Made by a program: the position numbers and the translations under genes
Notes under the pieces: generated by a model
Seen by the model: the letters and a program-made list of their open reading frames with translations, nothing else
Database searches by the model: none
Told to the model about the DNA's origin: nothing
Assembly (NCBI GenBank): GCA_936936565.1
Contig: CAKZIX010000106.1
Span: forward strand, 1-58,229
Direction of reading: 5' to 3'
Origin: an uncultured Nocardiaceae bacterium
Lineage (GTDB): Bacteria > Actinomycetota > Actinomycetes > Mycobacteriales > Mycobacteriaceae
DNA: 58,229 nucleotides
Part shown: piece after piece, positions 1 through 9,522 of the stretch
Layout of the letters: each line of letters begins with the position of its first letter
How positions within the stretch are numbered: the stretch's first letter is position 1

Positions 1-1636
1 ACGGTGCGTCCCGCTCCCCCAGCGCCGCGAGCAGGTGCATCGCGGCGAGCACGGTGTCGAGGTCGTCGGTGAAGTCACCGAACCGGCGCAACCGGAGTCG
101 CTTGCCACCCGACCGGCCGTGACCGACGTGGTCCGGTATCGCGACGAGGTAACCGGCGTCGACGAGCCGCTGCGCCACATGCAGATACCGTCGTCCGTGT
201 TCGGCGAGTCCGTGCACCACGACGACCACGCCGCGCGGGCTGTCCGCGGGCCGGTGGACGTCATAGACGATGGTGTGCCCGTGCCGCGTCACCTCGAGGT
301 GCGGCAACGGGCGAAGGGCGGCCTCGATGGCGTCTGCGAGCGCCCCTTCGTTGCGACTCACCGACTCGATGTCGCACACGGCGGCGGTGAGGGTGACGAT
401 GTCGGCGCCGAGGTCGGTCAGGATCTCCACGAACCGGGGGTAGCCACGGTCGATGTGGTAGACGTCGTGCACCTCGGTGACGCCGTCGGCAACCAGCCCC
501 GCGAGCACCAAGCCGGCACCCGCGCGAATATCGGAGGACCACACCGGCGCGCTCGACAAGCGCGGAATGCCGCGGACCACGGCGTGATGGCCGTCGGTAC
601 GCGCATCTGCGCCGAGTCGAATCATCTCCTCCACGAACCGGAATCGCGCCTCGAAGACGTTCTCGGTGATCATCGACGTGCCGTCGGCGACCGCCGCGAG
701 CCCAATCGCCATCGGCTGCAAGTCCGTCGGAAAGCCAGGGAACGGCAAAGTCGCGAAGTTGACGGCTTTCGGGCGCTGCTCCTGCACCACATGGAAGCCG
801 TCGAGCTCGTAGTTCACCTGGGCGCCGGCCTGCTTGAGCTTGTCGAGCACGAGCGACAGATGCTTCGGGTTCACCCCGCGCACCCGCACATCGCCCACGG
901 TCATCGACGCCGCGATTCCCCAGGTGGCGGCGACGATCCGGTCACCGATCACGCGATGTGTGGTGGGCGCGAGCTTGTCGACACCGTGGATGGTGAGCGT
1001 GGTGGTGCCGGCACCGCGGATCTTGGCGCCCATCTGCACCAGCATGTTGCACAGGTCGACGATGTCGGGCTCACGCGCGGCGTTGTCGATCACCGTTTCA
1101 CCGTCGGCGAGCACCGCCGCCATCAAGATGTTCTCGGTAGCCCCCACCGACGGGAAGTCCAGCCGGATCTTGGCGCCCTCCAGGTGCTCGACCTCGGCGA
1201 CGACGCACCCGTGCTCGATCGTGCTGTGCGCACCGAGCAGTCGCAGCCCGGCCTGGTGCATATCCAGCGGCCGGGACCCGATGGCGTCGCCGCCCGGCAG
1301 CGCCACCACAGCCCGGTGGCAGCGCGCCACCAGCGGACCGAGCACGCACACCGAGGCGCGAAACTGGCGAACTGCGGGAAAGTCCGCGTGGTATTTGGGC
1401 TCTGCGGGCGTCGTAATCGAACAGAGGTCGCCGTCGAGCACAACTTCGCAGCCCAGACCGCGCAGCACGTCCGCCATCAGCGGGACGTCCAGGATGTCGG
1501 GACAGTTGCTGATCGTCGTCGTACCCTCGGCCAGCAGCGCTGCCGCCATCAGCTTGAGCACGCTGTTCTTGGCGCCCCCGACGGTCACTTCACCCTGCAG
1601 GCGCCCGCCGCCTGTGACCAAGAAGCGTTCACTCAC
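1..1636 (-). CDS. murA: MurA (UDP-GlcNAc enolpyruvyl transferase) with in-frame C-terminal DapE-like segment and alpha/beta hydrolase; partial at left edge
   Basis: Starts at GTG 1636 (VSERFLVTGGG); 545 codons are visible without a stop. Residues 1 to about 413 are an essentially complete MurA, which transfers enolpyruvate to UDP-GlcNAc in the first cytoplasmic step of peptidoglycan synthesis. The N-terminal GGAKNSVLK motif and the active-site loop PGGDAIGSRP are present; the loop has Asp117 where most bacteria have the fosfomycin-reactive Cys, as in mycobacteria. MurA normally ends near residue 418. Here the frame continues: residues about 416-454 (LTAAVCDIESVSRNEG..., LADAIEAALRPLPHLEV) resemble the N-terminus of actinobacterial DapE, and from about 455 an alpha/beta hydrolase begins (VVVVVHGLAEHGRRY, GHGRSGGKR). 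The nucleophile elbow and catalytic residues of the hydrolase lie beyond the edge. I read every codon from 2 to about 720 and found no in-frame stop. MurA identity is sure; the meaning of the fusion is not. Confidence 0.85.
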   Translation of the reverse strand, partial: MSERFLVTGGGRLQGEVTVGGAKNSVLKLMAAALLAEGTTTISNCPDILDVPLMADVLRGLGCEVVLDGDLCSITTPAEPKYHADFPAVRQFRASVCVLGPLVARCHRAVVALPGGDAIGSRPLDMHQAGLRLLGAHSTIEHGCVVAEVEHLEGAKIRLDFPSVGATENILMAAVLADGETVIDNAAREPDIVDLCNMLVQMGAKIRGAGTTTLTIHGVDKLAPTTHRVIGDRIVAATWGIAASMTVGDVRVRGVNPKHLSLVLDKLKQAGAQVNYELDGFHVVQEQRPKAVNFATLPFPGFPTDLQPMAIGLAAVADGTSMITENVFEARFRFVEEMIRLGADARTDGHHAVVRGIPRLSSAPVWSSDIRAGAGLVLAGLVADGVTEVHDVYHIDRGYPRFVEILTDLGADIVTLTAAVCDIESVSRNEGALADAIEAALRPLPHLEVTRHGHTIVYDVHRPADSPRGVVVVVHGLAEHGRRYLHVAQRLVDAGYLVAIPDHVGHGRSGGKRLRLRRFGDFTDDLDTVLAAMHLLAALGERDAP

Positions 1637-1738
1637 GGACAAGAGCTTATCGGGGCGCGCCCGGCGAGGGGCGAGATGGCACAGCCACGGGCGAAATGGC
1701 CGGCAGCACACGGGCCGGCTCGAGCTAGCGTTGCGAGC
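1637..1738. other. divergent murA / adenosyltransferase intergenic region
   Basis: A 102-base gap separates the murA GTG from the ATG of the adenosyltransferase. It must hold both promoters or a shared one, but I see no convincing -10/-35 pair or operator. Confidence 0.4.
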
Positions 1739-2299
1739 ATGGCGGTCCACCTGACACGGATTTACACCCGCACCGGCGACGACGGCACCACCGGCCTGTC
1801 GGACTTCTCGCGCGTCTCCAAGAACGATCCGCGCCTGGTCGCGTACGCGGACTGCGACGAGACCAACGCGTCACTGGGAGTGGCTCTGGCCCTTGGCAAT
1901 CCGAGCGAAGCGCTGTCGACGGTACTGCGCCGGGTGCAGAACGATCTGTTCGACGTCGGCGCGGATCTGTCCACCCCGCATGCGGAGAATCCCAAGTACC
2001 CGCCGTTGCGCATCACCCAGGACTACATCGACCGGCTCGAGAAGTGGTGCGACGAGTTCAACGAGCCGTTGCCCGCGCTCACCTCGTTCATCCTGCCGGG
2101 TGGCACGGCTTTGGCTGCGCTGCTTCATGTTTCGCGGACCGTCTGCCGGCGGGCGGAGCGCGCCGCATGGGCCGCCGCCGAACTGGACGGCACCAGCGCG
2201 CTGCCGGCGAAGTACCTGAACCGGCTCAGCGACCTGCTCTTCATCTTGGGACGGGTGGCCAACCCGGACGGCGACGTGCTCTGGAAGCCCGGGGGCTGA
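1739..2299 (+). CDS. pduO: ATP:cob(I)alamin adenosyltransferase, PduO type
   Basis: The 186-residue cytoplasmic enzyme transfers the adenosyl group of ATP to reduced cobalamin, making coenzyme B12 for mutases. Family hallmarks are all visible: the N-terminal ATP-binding stretch RIYTRTGDDGTTGLSD, YADCDETNASLG, SRTVCRRAERAAW and the C-terminal LNRLSDLLFILGR. Length is normal for the family. It sits in the same place as M. tuberculosis Rv1314c, between murA and DUF2550. The ATG at 1739 is chosen because the protein begins directly at the conserved domain. The B12-dependent mutase gene icmF at the other end of the window is a plausible consumer of its product, but the two are far apart. Confidence 0.93.
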   Translation: MAVHLTRIYTRTGDDGTTGLSDFSRVSKNDPRLVAYADCDETNASLGVALALGNPSEALSTVLRRVQNDLFDVGADLSTPHAENPKYPPLRITQDYIDRLEKWCDEFNEPLPALTSFILPGGTALAALLHVSRTVCRRAERAAWAAAELDGTSALPAKYLNRLSDLLFILGRVANPDGDVLWKPGG

Positions 2300-2498
2300 C
2301 CAACCGCGGGCTTACCGCCGGGCCTCGGGCAGTATCAGCACCTGCGAGGACGAGGCCACGATCATGGCATCGCTGTAGCGCAATGCGTCGCCGTAGCCGA
2401 CGAACGGCAGTGCCTGCACCAGCGCATGCCGCAGCTGAGCGCGGCCGGCCAGAACTGGCCGAACGACGGATTCGCAATCGCGACGCAGGGCGGTGTTG
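2300..2498. other. gap between convergent genes, possible gene remnant
   Basis: No complete gene is visible. On the minus strand a frame ending in a stop at about 2314 reads as plausible protein (ALVQALPFVGYGDALRY, AMIVASSSQVLILPEARR), but it has no good start codon before it enters the DUF2550 gene in another frame. It may be the tail of a decayed gene or chance. Confidence 0.3.
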
Positions 2499-2933
2499 CT
2501 ACACGGGACGGTTGCGGATCTGGCGGCTCGACGGGCGCGACTCGATCCATGACAGAAACGCCGTCAGCGCACCCCGGTCCAGCGCCACCTCGAACTGGCG
2601 CGGGCCGTCGGTCACCTGCAGCACGACGATCTCGTCGGACATGATGTCGGTTTCGTTCGGGCGCGGACCCCGCCTGCGGCCGATGGCCGCACCCTGGCGC
2701 GCGACGCGCGAATCGGCACCGAGCTTGAGCGAGGACAACTTGTAGAACACCAAAGTGTCCTCGCCGTACCGGATGAGACCGTGCCGCCAGCCGCGGCCGT
2801 CGGATTCCCAGTTGCGCCGCAGCAACGCGGGTGTGCCGCCCTTGCGCAACATGACGAGCCGGTACACGGCAACAGCGAAAAGGGCGGCGAACACCGCCAC
2901 CAGAATGGTCAGCAATACCATTCCGGTTGACAA
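2499..2933 (-). CDS. DUF2550 membrane protein
   Basis: 144 residues. The first about 27 residues form one hydrophobic transmembrane helix (MVLLTILVAVFAALFAVAVY), followed by a basic stretch and a compact cytoplasmic domain with WRHGLIRYGEDTLVFYKL and the arginine-rich RRRGPRP. This matches the actinobacterial DUF2550 family, which lies directly after atpC in mycobacteria (Rv1312). It follows atpC on the same strand with a gap of about 33 bases, so it is probably cotranscribed with the ATP synthase genes. Function is unknown; the conserved position suggests a membrane or envelope role, but that is inference. Confidence 0.85.
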   Translation of the reverse strand: MSTGMVLLTILVAVFAALFAVAVYRLVMLRKGGTPALLRRNWESDGRGWRHGLIRYGEDTLVFYKLSSLKLGADSRVARQGAAIGRRRGPRPNETDIMSDEIVVLQVTDGPRQFEVALDRGALTAFLSWIESRPSSRQIRNRPV

Positions 2934-2966
2934 TGCTCGCCGCCCTTTCGCTCAGCTATTGGACAG

Positions 2967-3326
2967 CTAGACTACGCGACCCAACGCGCGCAGCTTGGCC
3001 TTGCCCCGGGCATGCGTCAGCTCGTCCTCGGAATCGAACTCCTGCTGCGCCTGCTCGGCGTCGATTTCGTCGGCCGGCTGCGCGTCGTCGACGAGGATGC
3101 TCACGCGCTCCTCCTCGACCGATACGAAGCCACCGTCGACGGCCCAGGTCTGCGACTCGTCGGCGGAGTCGATCCGCACCATGGCGTAGTCGAGCTGCGC
3201 CACCAGCGGCGAGTGCTTCGGCATGATGCCGATTTCACCCTCGACGGTGCGAGCCAGCACGAAAGTCGCTGTGCCAGACCAGATCTGACGGTCCACGGCA
3301 ACGAGATCGACTTGCATGTCGCTCAT
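2967..3326 (-). CDS. atpC: ATP synthase epsilon subunit
   Basis: 119 residues, matching the short mycobacterial epsilon. The N-terminal beta-sandwich is recognisable (MQVDLVAVDRQIWSG, GEIGIMPKHSPLVAQL, VDGGFVSVEEERVSILVD), followed by a short C-terminal helical part. Epsilon belongs to the central stalk of F1 and couples or inhibits rotation. Its ATG overlaps the atpD stop in an ATGA, which suggests translational coupling. It is the last atp gene in the operon. Confidence 0.97.
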   Translation of the reverse strand: MSDMQVDLVAVDRQIWSGTATFVLARTVEGEIGIMPKHSPLVAQLDYAMVRIDSADESQTWAVDGGFVSVEEERVSILVDDAQPADEIDAEQAQQEFDSEDELTHARGKAKLRALGRVV

Positions 3327-4756
3327 CAGAACTTGGCTCCGAGTTCCTTGGCCTTCTTCTCCAGGTCCTCGAGGCCACCGATCATGAAGAACGCCTGCTC
3401 GGGCAGGTGATCGAACTCGCCCTTGGTGAGGCGATCGAACGCCTCGATGTTCTCCTTGAGCGGCACGTTCGAGCCCGGCTGGCTGGTGAACTGCTCGGCG
3501 GCGTACATGTTCTGCGACAGGAACCGCTCCACGCGACGGGCACGGCCGACGAGCTGCTTGTCCTCTTCGGACAGTTCGTCGATACCGAGAATTGCGATGA
3601 TGTCCTGCAGGTCCTGGTAACGCTGCAGGATGCGGATGACTTCCTGCGCCACGCGGTAGTGCTCGTCGCCCACGATGCCCGGGAGCAGAATGGTCGACGA
3701 CGACGCGAGCGGGTCGACGGCCGGGAAGATGCCCTTCGAGAACACCGTACGAGAGAGCTCGGTGGTGGCGTCGAGGTGGGCGAACGTGGCGGCCGGGGCC
3801 GGGTCGGTGTAGTCGTCGGCGGGCACGTAAACGGCCTGCATGGACGTAATCGACTTGCCCTTGGTCGAGGTGATGCGCTCCTGGAGCTCACCCATCTCGT
3901 CGGCCAGCGTCGGCTGGTAACCCACGGCGGACGGCATACGCCCGAGCAGCGTGGAGACCTCGGAACCGGCCTGCGTGAAGCGGAAGATGTTGTCGATGAA
4001 GAGCAGCACGTCCTGCTTCTTCTCGTCGCGGAAGTACTCGGCCATCGTCAGGGCCGAGAGCGCGACGCGCATACGCGTGCCCGGCGGCTCGTCCATCTGA
4101 CCGAACACGAGCGCGGTGTCCTTGAGGACGTTCGCCTCGGCGAGCTCGACCCAGAGGTCGTTGCCCTCACGGGTGCGCTCACCGACGCCGGCGAACACCG
4201 AGGTGCCCGAGAAGTTCTTGGCGATACGGTTGATCATCTCCTGGATGAGCACCGTCTTACCGACGCCGGCACCACCGAAGAGGCCGATCTTGCCACCACG
4301 CACGTACGGGGTCAGCAGGTCGACGACCTTGAGGCCGGTCTCCAGCATCTCCGTGCGGCCCTCGAGCTCGTCGAACGCCGGCGCCTTGCGGTGGATGGAC
4401 CACTTGGTGAAGTCCGAGCCGTAGCCCGGCTCGTCGAGGCAGTCGCCGAGTGCGTTGAACACGTGGCCCTTGACGCCGTCGCCGACGGGCACCGAGATCG
4501 GCGCGCCGGTGTTGCTGACCTCGACGCCGCGAACCAGACCGTCGGTCGGCTGCATCGAGATGGTGCGGACCAGGTTGTCACCCAGGTGCTGAGCCACCTC
4601 GAGGGTCAGCGTCTTGGCGAGATCCTTGAAGTCGACCTCGGCCTTGAGCGCGGAGAAAAGCTCCGGCACGGCGTCGCGCGGGAACTCCACGTCGACGACG
4701 GGGCCGGTGACTCGAACCACGCGCCCAGCGCGGTCGCTAGCTGTTGCAGTGGTCAT
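3326..4756 (-). CDS. atpD: ATP synthase beta subunit
   Basis: 476 residues, catalytic subunit of F1. The Walker A motif GGAGVGKT is at residues 161-168, GERTREGNDL and the Walker B region DVLLFIDNIFRF follow, and the conserved MPSAVGYQPTLADEMG and the C-terminal DELSEEDKQLVGRARR segment are intact. The start MTTATASDRAGRVVRVTGP fits mycobacterial AtpD. It lies two bases after the atpG stop and overlaps atpC. Confidence 0.99.
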   Translation of the reverse strand: MTTATASDRAGRVVRVTGPVVDVEFPRDAVPELFSALKAEVDFKDLAKTLTLEVAQHLGDNLVRTISMQPTDGLVRGVEVSNTGAPISVPVGDGVKGHVFNALGDCLDEPGYGSDFTKWSIHRKAPAFDELEGRTEMLETGLKVVDLLTPYVRGGKIGLFGGAGVGKTVLIQEMINRIAKNFSGTSVFAGVGERTREGNDLWVELAEANVLKDTALVFGQMDEPPGTRMRVALSALTMAEYFRDEKKQDVLLFIDNIFRFTQAGSEVSTLLGRMPSAVGYQPTLADEMGELQERITSTKGKSITSMQAVYVPADDYTDPAPAATFAHLDATTELSRTVFSKGIFPAVDPLASSSTILLPGIVGDEHYRVAQEVIRILQRYQDLQDIIAILGIDELSEEDKQLVGRARRVERFLSQNMYAAEQFTSQPGSNVPLKENIEAFDRLTKGEFDHLPEQAFFMIGGLEDLEKKAKELGAKF

Positions 4757-4758
4757 AT

Positions 4759-5682
4759 TCAGTCGTCTTTCCCTGCTGCGGCAAGCGCGTTCACGCCACC
4801 GACGATTTCGCTGATTTCCTGGGTGATCTGCGCCTGACGTGCGTAGTTCGCTTGCAACGTGAGGCTCTTGATGAGGTCGTCGGCGTTGTCGGTCGCGGCC
4901 TTCATGGCGCGGCGACGGGCCGCCGACTCGGACGCTGCCGACTCGAGCATCGCGGCGTAGATCCGACGGGCGAGGTACTTGGTGAGCAACGAGGTGAACA
5001 GCGTGTGCGCGTCCGGCTCGAACTCGTAGAGCACCTGATCGCCGGTGTCCTCACCGAACTCGATGCGCAGCGGCGCCACCCGGTGGGCGACGGCGACCTG
5101 CGAAAGCATCGTCTTGAAATCGGTGTAGACGATGTGCAACTCGTCGACACCGTTAATGCCGTCGAGGATGTCGTCGTCGTTGCTCGGCGAACCGGTCAGG
5201 AACTGCTCGACGAGCTCGGCGGCGATCTCCTTGGCGTCGGCGTACGTCGGCTGCTCGGAGGCACCGGTCCAGGACTTGCGGACCTCGCGGTTGCGGAACT
5301 TGTAGAAGTTCAGCCCCTTGCGACCGACGGTGTAGACCACCGGCTCCTTGTCCTGCCCGCGCAGGTAGCCGAACAGTTCTTCGGCGGTACGCAGCACGTT
5401 GGCGTTGTAGCCGCCGCAGAGTCCGCGGTCACTCGTGATGACCAGAACACCTGCACGCCGGGCATTTTCGCGCTCGACGAGCAGCGGGTGATCGAGCGCC
5501 GACGCATCGGCCAGCGCGGCGAGCACCTTGGTGAACTCCTCGGCGTACGGGCGCGCGGCCTGAACCCGCGCCTGCGCCTTGGCAATACGCGAAGTTGCGA
5601 TCAGCTCCTGGGCCTTGGTGATCTTCTTCAAGGCTTTGGCGGAGCGGATTCGCCTTCGCAATACGCGAATCTGAGCACCCAT
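4759..5682 (-). CDS. atpG: ATP synthase gamma subunit
   Basis: 307 residues, the rotating central shaft. It has the N-terminal coiled-coil MGAQIRVLRRRIRSAKALKK, the central VITSDRGLCGGYNANV and the C-terminal AMKAATDNADDLI signature. An acidic insert near the middle (GSPSNDDDILDGIN, before GVDELHIVYTDFK) corresponds to the extra loop that characterises mycobacterial gamma subunits. It lies four bases after atpA. Confidence 0.98.
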   Translation of the reverse strand: MGAQIRVLRRRIRSAKALKKITKAQELIATSRIAKAQARVQAARPYAEEFTKVLAALADASALDHPLLVERENARRAGVLVITSDRGLCGGYNANVLRTAEELFGYLRGQDKEPVVYTVGRKGLNFYKFRNREVRKSWTGASEQPTYADAKEIAAELVEQFLTGSPSNDDDILDGINGVDELHIVYTDFKTMLSQVAVAHRVAPLRIEFGEDTGDQVLYEFEPDAHTLFTSLLTKYLARRIYAAMLESAASESAARRRAMKAATDNADDLIKSLTLQANYARQAQITQEISEIVGGVNALAAAGKDD

Positions 5683-5686
5683 CTAA

Positions 5687-7339
<1,653 letters not shown>

Positions 7340-7393
7340 GGCTATCGGTTTCCTGCTTTCGCGGTTGTTACGGCAAGTTTGGGTTGTGGATGG

Positions 7394-8215
7394 TCAGCGA
7401 GGTAGTTGCGCGGCCGCACTGACCAGGCGCGACGCGATCGTTCCGTCGACAACCTCGTCACCGACCGTTACCCGCAGGCCACCGAGGACCTCCGGATCGA
7501 TGTCGAGCTGCACGGACATGTTCCTGCCGTAGACGCGCGAGAGCGCCGACTCGAGGCGCTGGATCTGCGCGTCCGTCAGCGGTGCCGCGGCGACGACGTG
7601 CGCGACCGACTCGCCGCGCCGCTGCGCTGCGAGTTCGGCCAGGTCGGCGACGACCTCGTCGAAGTGCTCGCCGTGGCTGCCGCGCACCGTTTGCTGTACC
7701 AAGCGCGCCGTGTAGGACGTCGTCTTGTTGCCGATTACATTGTTCAGCAACGCAATTCGGCCGTCGACCGGCTTGGTGTGGTCACCGAGCAGGCTGGCGA
7801 GCCGGTGGTTGGCGTCGAGCGTGCGGCCGAGCCGGAACAACTCGTCCTCGACGGTTTCGAGCTGACCGGCGCGCTCGGCGTCGATCAGAATCGCCAGGCG
7901 GGCGTAGCGGATGAGCGTGGTCGGGATGTCGCGCGAGCGCGACCAGCGCTGTGCGACCGTCGACTTCAGCACCTCCAGTGCCGGCGCGCCGATCTTGCCG
8001 CCGAAGAGCTTGTCGGCCATCGCGTGCTTGCCGGCCGAATCCTCGGCGCGGCCGGCCAGGTACTTGCGCAGCACGACCTCACCGAGCAGCAGCTTCGCGA
8101 CCGCGGCGAGATCGTCGGCAAGGGTGCCGATCCCGTCGGCGTCCAGGCCGTTGACCTGGGCGTCGAACGTTGCCTGCACCGCTTCCAGCGATTCGCGGCT
8201 TGCGGCCTGCATCAC
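7394..8215 (-). CDS. atpH: ATP synthase delta subunit (long actinobacterial form)
   Basis: 273 residues, about 95 longer than a standard bacterial delta. The canonical delta part is in the C-terminal two thirds (IPTTLIRYARLAI, GRTLDANHRLASLLGD) ending with RVYGRNMSVQLDIDPEVLGGLRV. The extra N-terminal region aligns by eye to the linker and insert of the fused M. tuberculosis b-delta protein. The first codon overlaps the stop of the upstream b-prime gene in an ATGA. Delta joins the peripheral stalk to the top of F1. Confidence 0.95.
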   Translation of the reverse strand: MMQAASRESLEAVQATFDAQVNGLDADGIGTLADDLAAVAKLLLGEVVLRKYLAGRAEDSAGKHAMADKLFGGKIGAPALEVLKSTVAQRWSRSRDIPTTLIRYARLAILIDAERAGQLETVEDELFRLGRTLDANHRLASLLGDHTKPVDGRIALLNNVIGNKTTSYTARLVQQTVRGSHGEHFDEVVADLAELAAQRRGESVAHVVAAAPLTDAQIQRLESALSRVYGRNMSVQLDIDPEVLGGLRVTVGDEVVDGTIASRLVSAAAQLPR

Positions 8216-8703
8216 GAAGCTCCCTTAGTACTCAAGGCTTCCAACTCGTCGAGGAAGCGATCCACGCTGGCAGACTGTTCGGCCGGATCCGCCATGCGGC
8301 CACGCACGATTTCGTCGGTCCGGGTGAGTGCCGCCGAACCGAGCTCGGTACGCAGATCCCGCAGCACCTGCTGGCGCTGCTGCTGACGCTGCGCCTGCCC
8401 GTGCTCCTTGATCCGCACGACCTCGGCGTCGGCCTGTTCCCGCAGTTGCTCGCCGATACGCTGGGCATCCGCACGCGCATCTTCGCGAATCTTCGCGGCC
8501 TCGACCTTCGCCTTCTCGACCGCGGCCTCGTGCGCCCGCTCGGCCTCGGCGAGGCGAGCCTGCGCGGCCTCGCTTTCCTCGAGCTGGCGGCGTACCTCGT
8601 CCTGCTGCTTAGCCATCATCGTGCGCACCGGCGGGACGACGTAACGCCACGCCAGAAACACGATGACACCGAAAGCGAACAGCTGAGCGATAAAGATGGC
8701 CAT
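8212..8703 (-). CDS. ATP synthase b-prime-like peripheral stalk subunit
   Basis: 163 residues with one N-terminal transmembrane helix (FIAQLFAFGVIVFLAWRYVVPPV) and a long charged coiled coil rich in Glu, Ala, Gln and Arg, ending VDRFLDELEALSTKGAS. It corresponds to the N-terminal b-like part of the fused b-delta protein of M. tuberculosis (Rv1307), but here it is a separate gene in a different frame from atpH. It lies two bases after atpF; b and b-prime probably form a heterodimeric stalk. Confidence 0.92.
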   Translation of the reverse strand: MAIFIAQLFAFGVIVFLAWRYVVPPVRTMMAKQQDEVRRQLEESEAAQARLAEAERAHEAAVEKAKVEAAKIREDARADAQRIGEQLREQADAEVVRIKEHGQAQRQQQRQQVLRDLRTELGSAALTRTDEIVRGRMADPAEQSASVDRFLDELEALSTKGAS

Positions 8704-8705
8704 GT

Positions 8706-9188
8706 CTAGCGATCACCCGCACCCTTACCGTTGACTCCGAGCACGCGCTGCGCCAGATCACCGGCGAGCCCGTCGACGGAGCCACGAACCTGAGTCGACA
8801 CTTGCTCGCCCTGGCTGGCCAGATCCGCCGCAGTGGCGGCGTTGACGCCCTCGACTTCCTTGCGTGCCTCGGCGCGCATGCCGTCGAGAATCTTCTGGCC
8901 TTCCTGGCGCGCATCGTCCCGGATCCGGGTCGCTTCGCTGCGCGCTTCGGCAAGCTCGTTGTTGTAGGTGGTCTCGGCATCCGCGAACGCCCGAGCCGCC
9001 TTGTGGTTGTTATCCGAGGTCTTGGCCACCCGCTCCGCGCGCTCTTCCAGAACGTCGCGGATCGGGGGGACCACCCACTTCCAGATAACTCCGAGCACGA
9101 CCAAGAAGATGATCAGCTCGACGAAGAAGGTGCCGTTGGGGACCAGAAAGTTCTGCTGGTCCTCTTGGGCAAGTAGCTGCGTATTCAT
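8706..9188 (-). CDS. atpF: ATP synthase b subunit
   Basis: 160 residues. The N-terminal transmembrane helix (FFVELIIFLVVLGVIWKWVVPPI) is followed by DVLEERAERVAKTSDNNHKA and a long amphipathic coiled coil. This is the classical b subunit of the Fo peripheral stalk. It sits between atpE and the b-prime gene with short spacers. Confidence 0.97.
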   Translation of the reverse strand: MNTQLLAQEDQQNFLVPNGTFFVELIIFLVVLGVIWKWVVPPIRDVLEERAERVAKTSDNNHKAARAFADAETTYNNELAEARSEATRIRDDARQEGQKILDGMRAEARKEVEGVNAATAADLASQGEQVSTQVRGSVDGLAGDLAQRVLGVNGKGAGDR

Positions 9189-9196
9189 ACGCCTGA

Positions 9197-9448
9197 TCAG
9201 CTAGCGCCCGGCGTTGCGAACACGAACAGCGCCATGAACGCCAGGTTGATGAAGTACGCGGCCTCGACCAGACCGACGGTGATGAAGAACGGGGTGAGCA
9301 GGCGGCCCTGGGCCTCGGGCTGACGGGCGACACCGGAGATCAGCGCGTTACCCGCGATACCGTCACCGATACCGGCACCGACGGCACCGCCGGCCATGAT
9401 GAGTCCGCCACCGATGAGGGCACCAGCCACGATCGTTGGGTCTGCCAT
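9197..9448 (-). CDS. atpE: ATP synthase c subunit
   Basis: 83-residue hairpin of two transmembrane helices joined by the polar loop ARQPEAQG, forming the proton-driven c-ring. The proton-carrying Glu62 lies in GLVEAAYFINLAFMAL. Asp29 in GAGIGDGIAG and the Ala-Ala-Tyr-Phe-Ile run after Glu62 match the mycobacterial residues that bind bedaquiline. An AAAGGAAG-like ribosome site precedes the ATG at 9448. Confidence 0.98.
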   Translation of the reverse strand: MADPTIVAGALIGGGLIMAGGAVGAGIGDGIAGNALISGVARQPEAQGRLLTPFFITVGLVEAAYFINLAFMALFVFATPGAS

Positions 9449-9522
9449 TTGTCGTCACTTCCTTTGCGTTTTGACGAAGTCCGGGTTTGGAATTTGTCGG
9501 ACGATTTTTCGGGGTTGTTGGA

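Noticed and set aside
35..2299. An open plus-strand frame of over 700 codons running through murA into the adenosyltransferase
   Set aside because: Only the last 186 codons resemble a protein family. The rest is an antisense frame kept open by high GC content.
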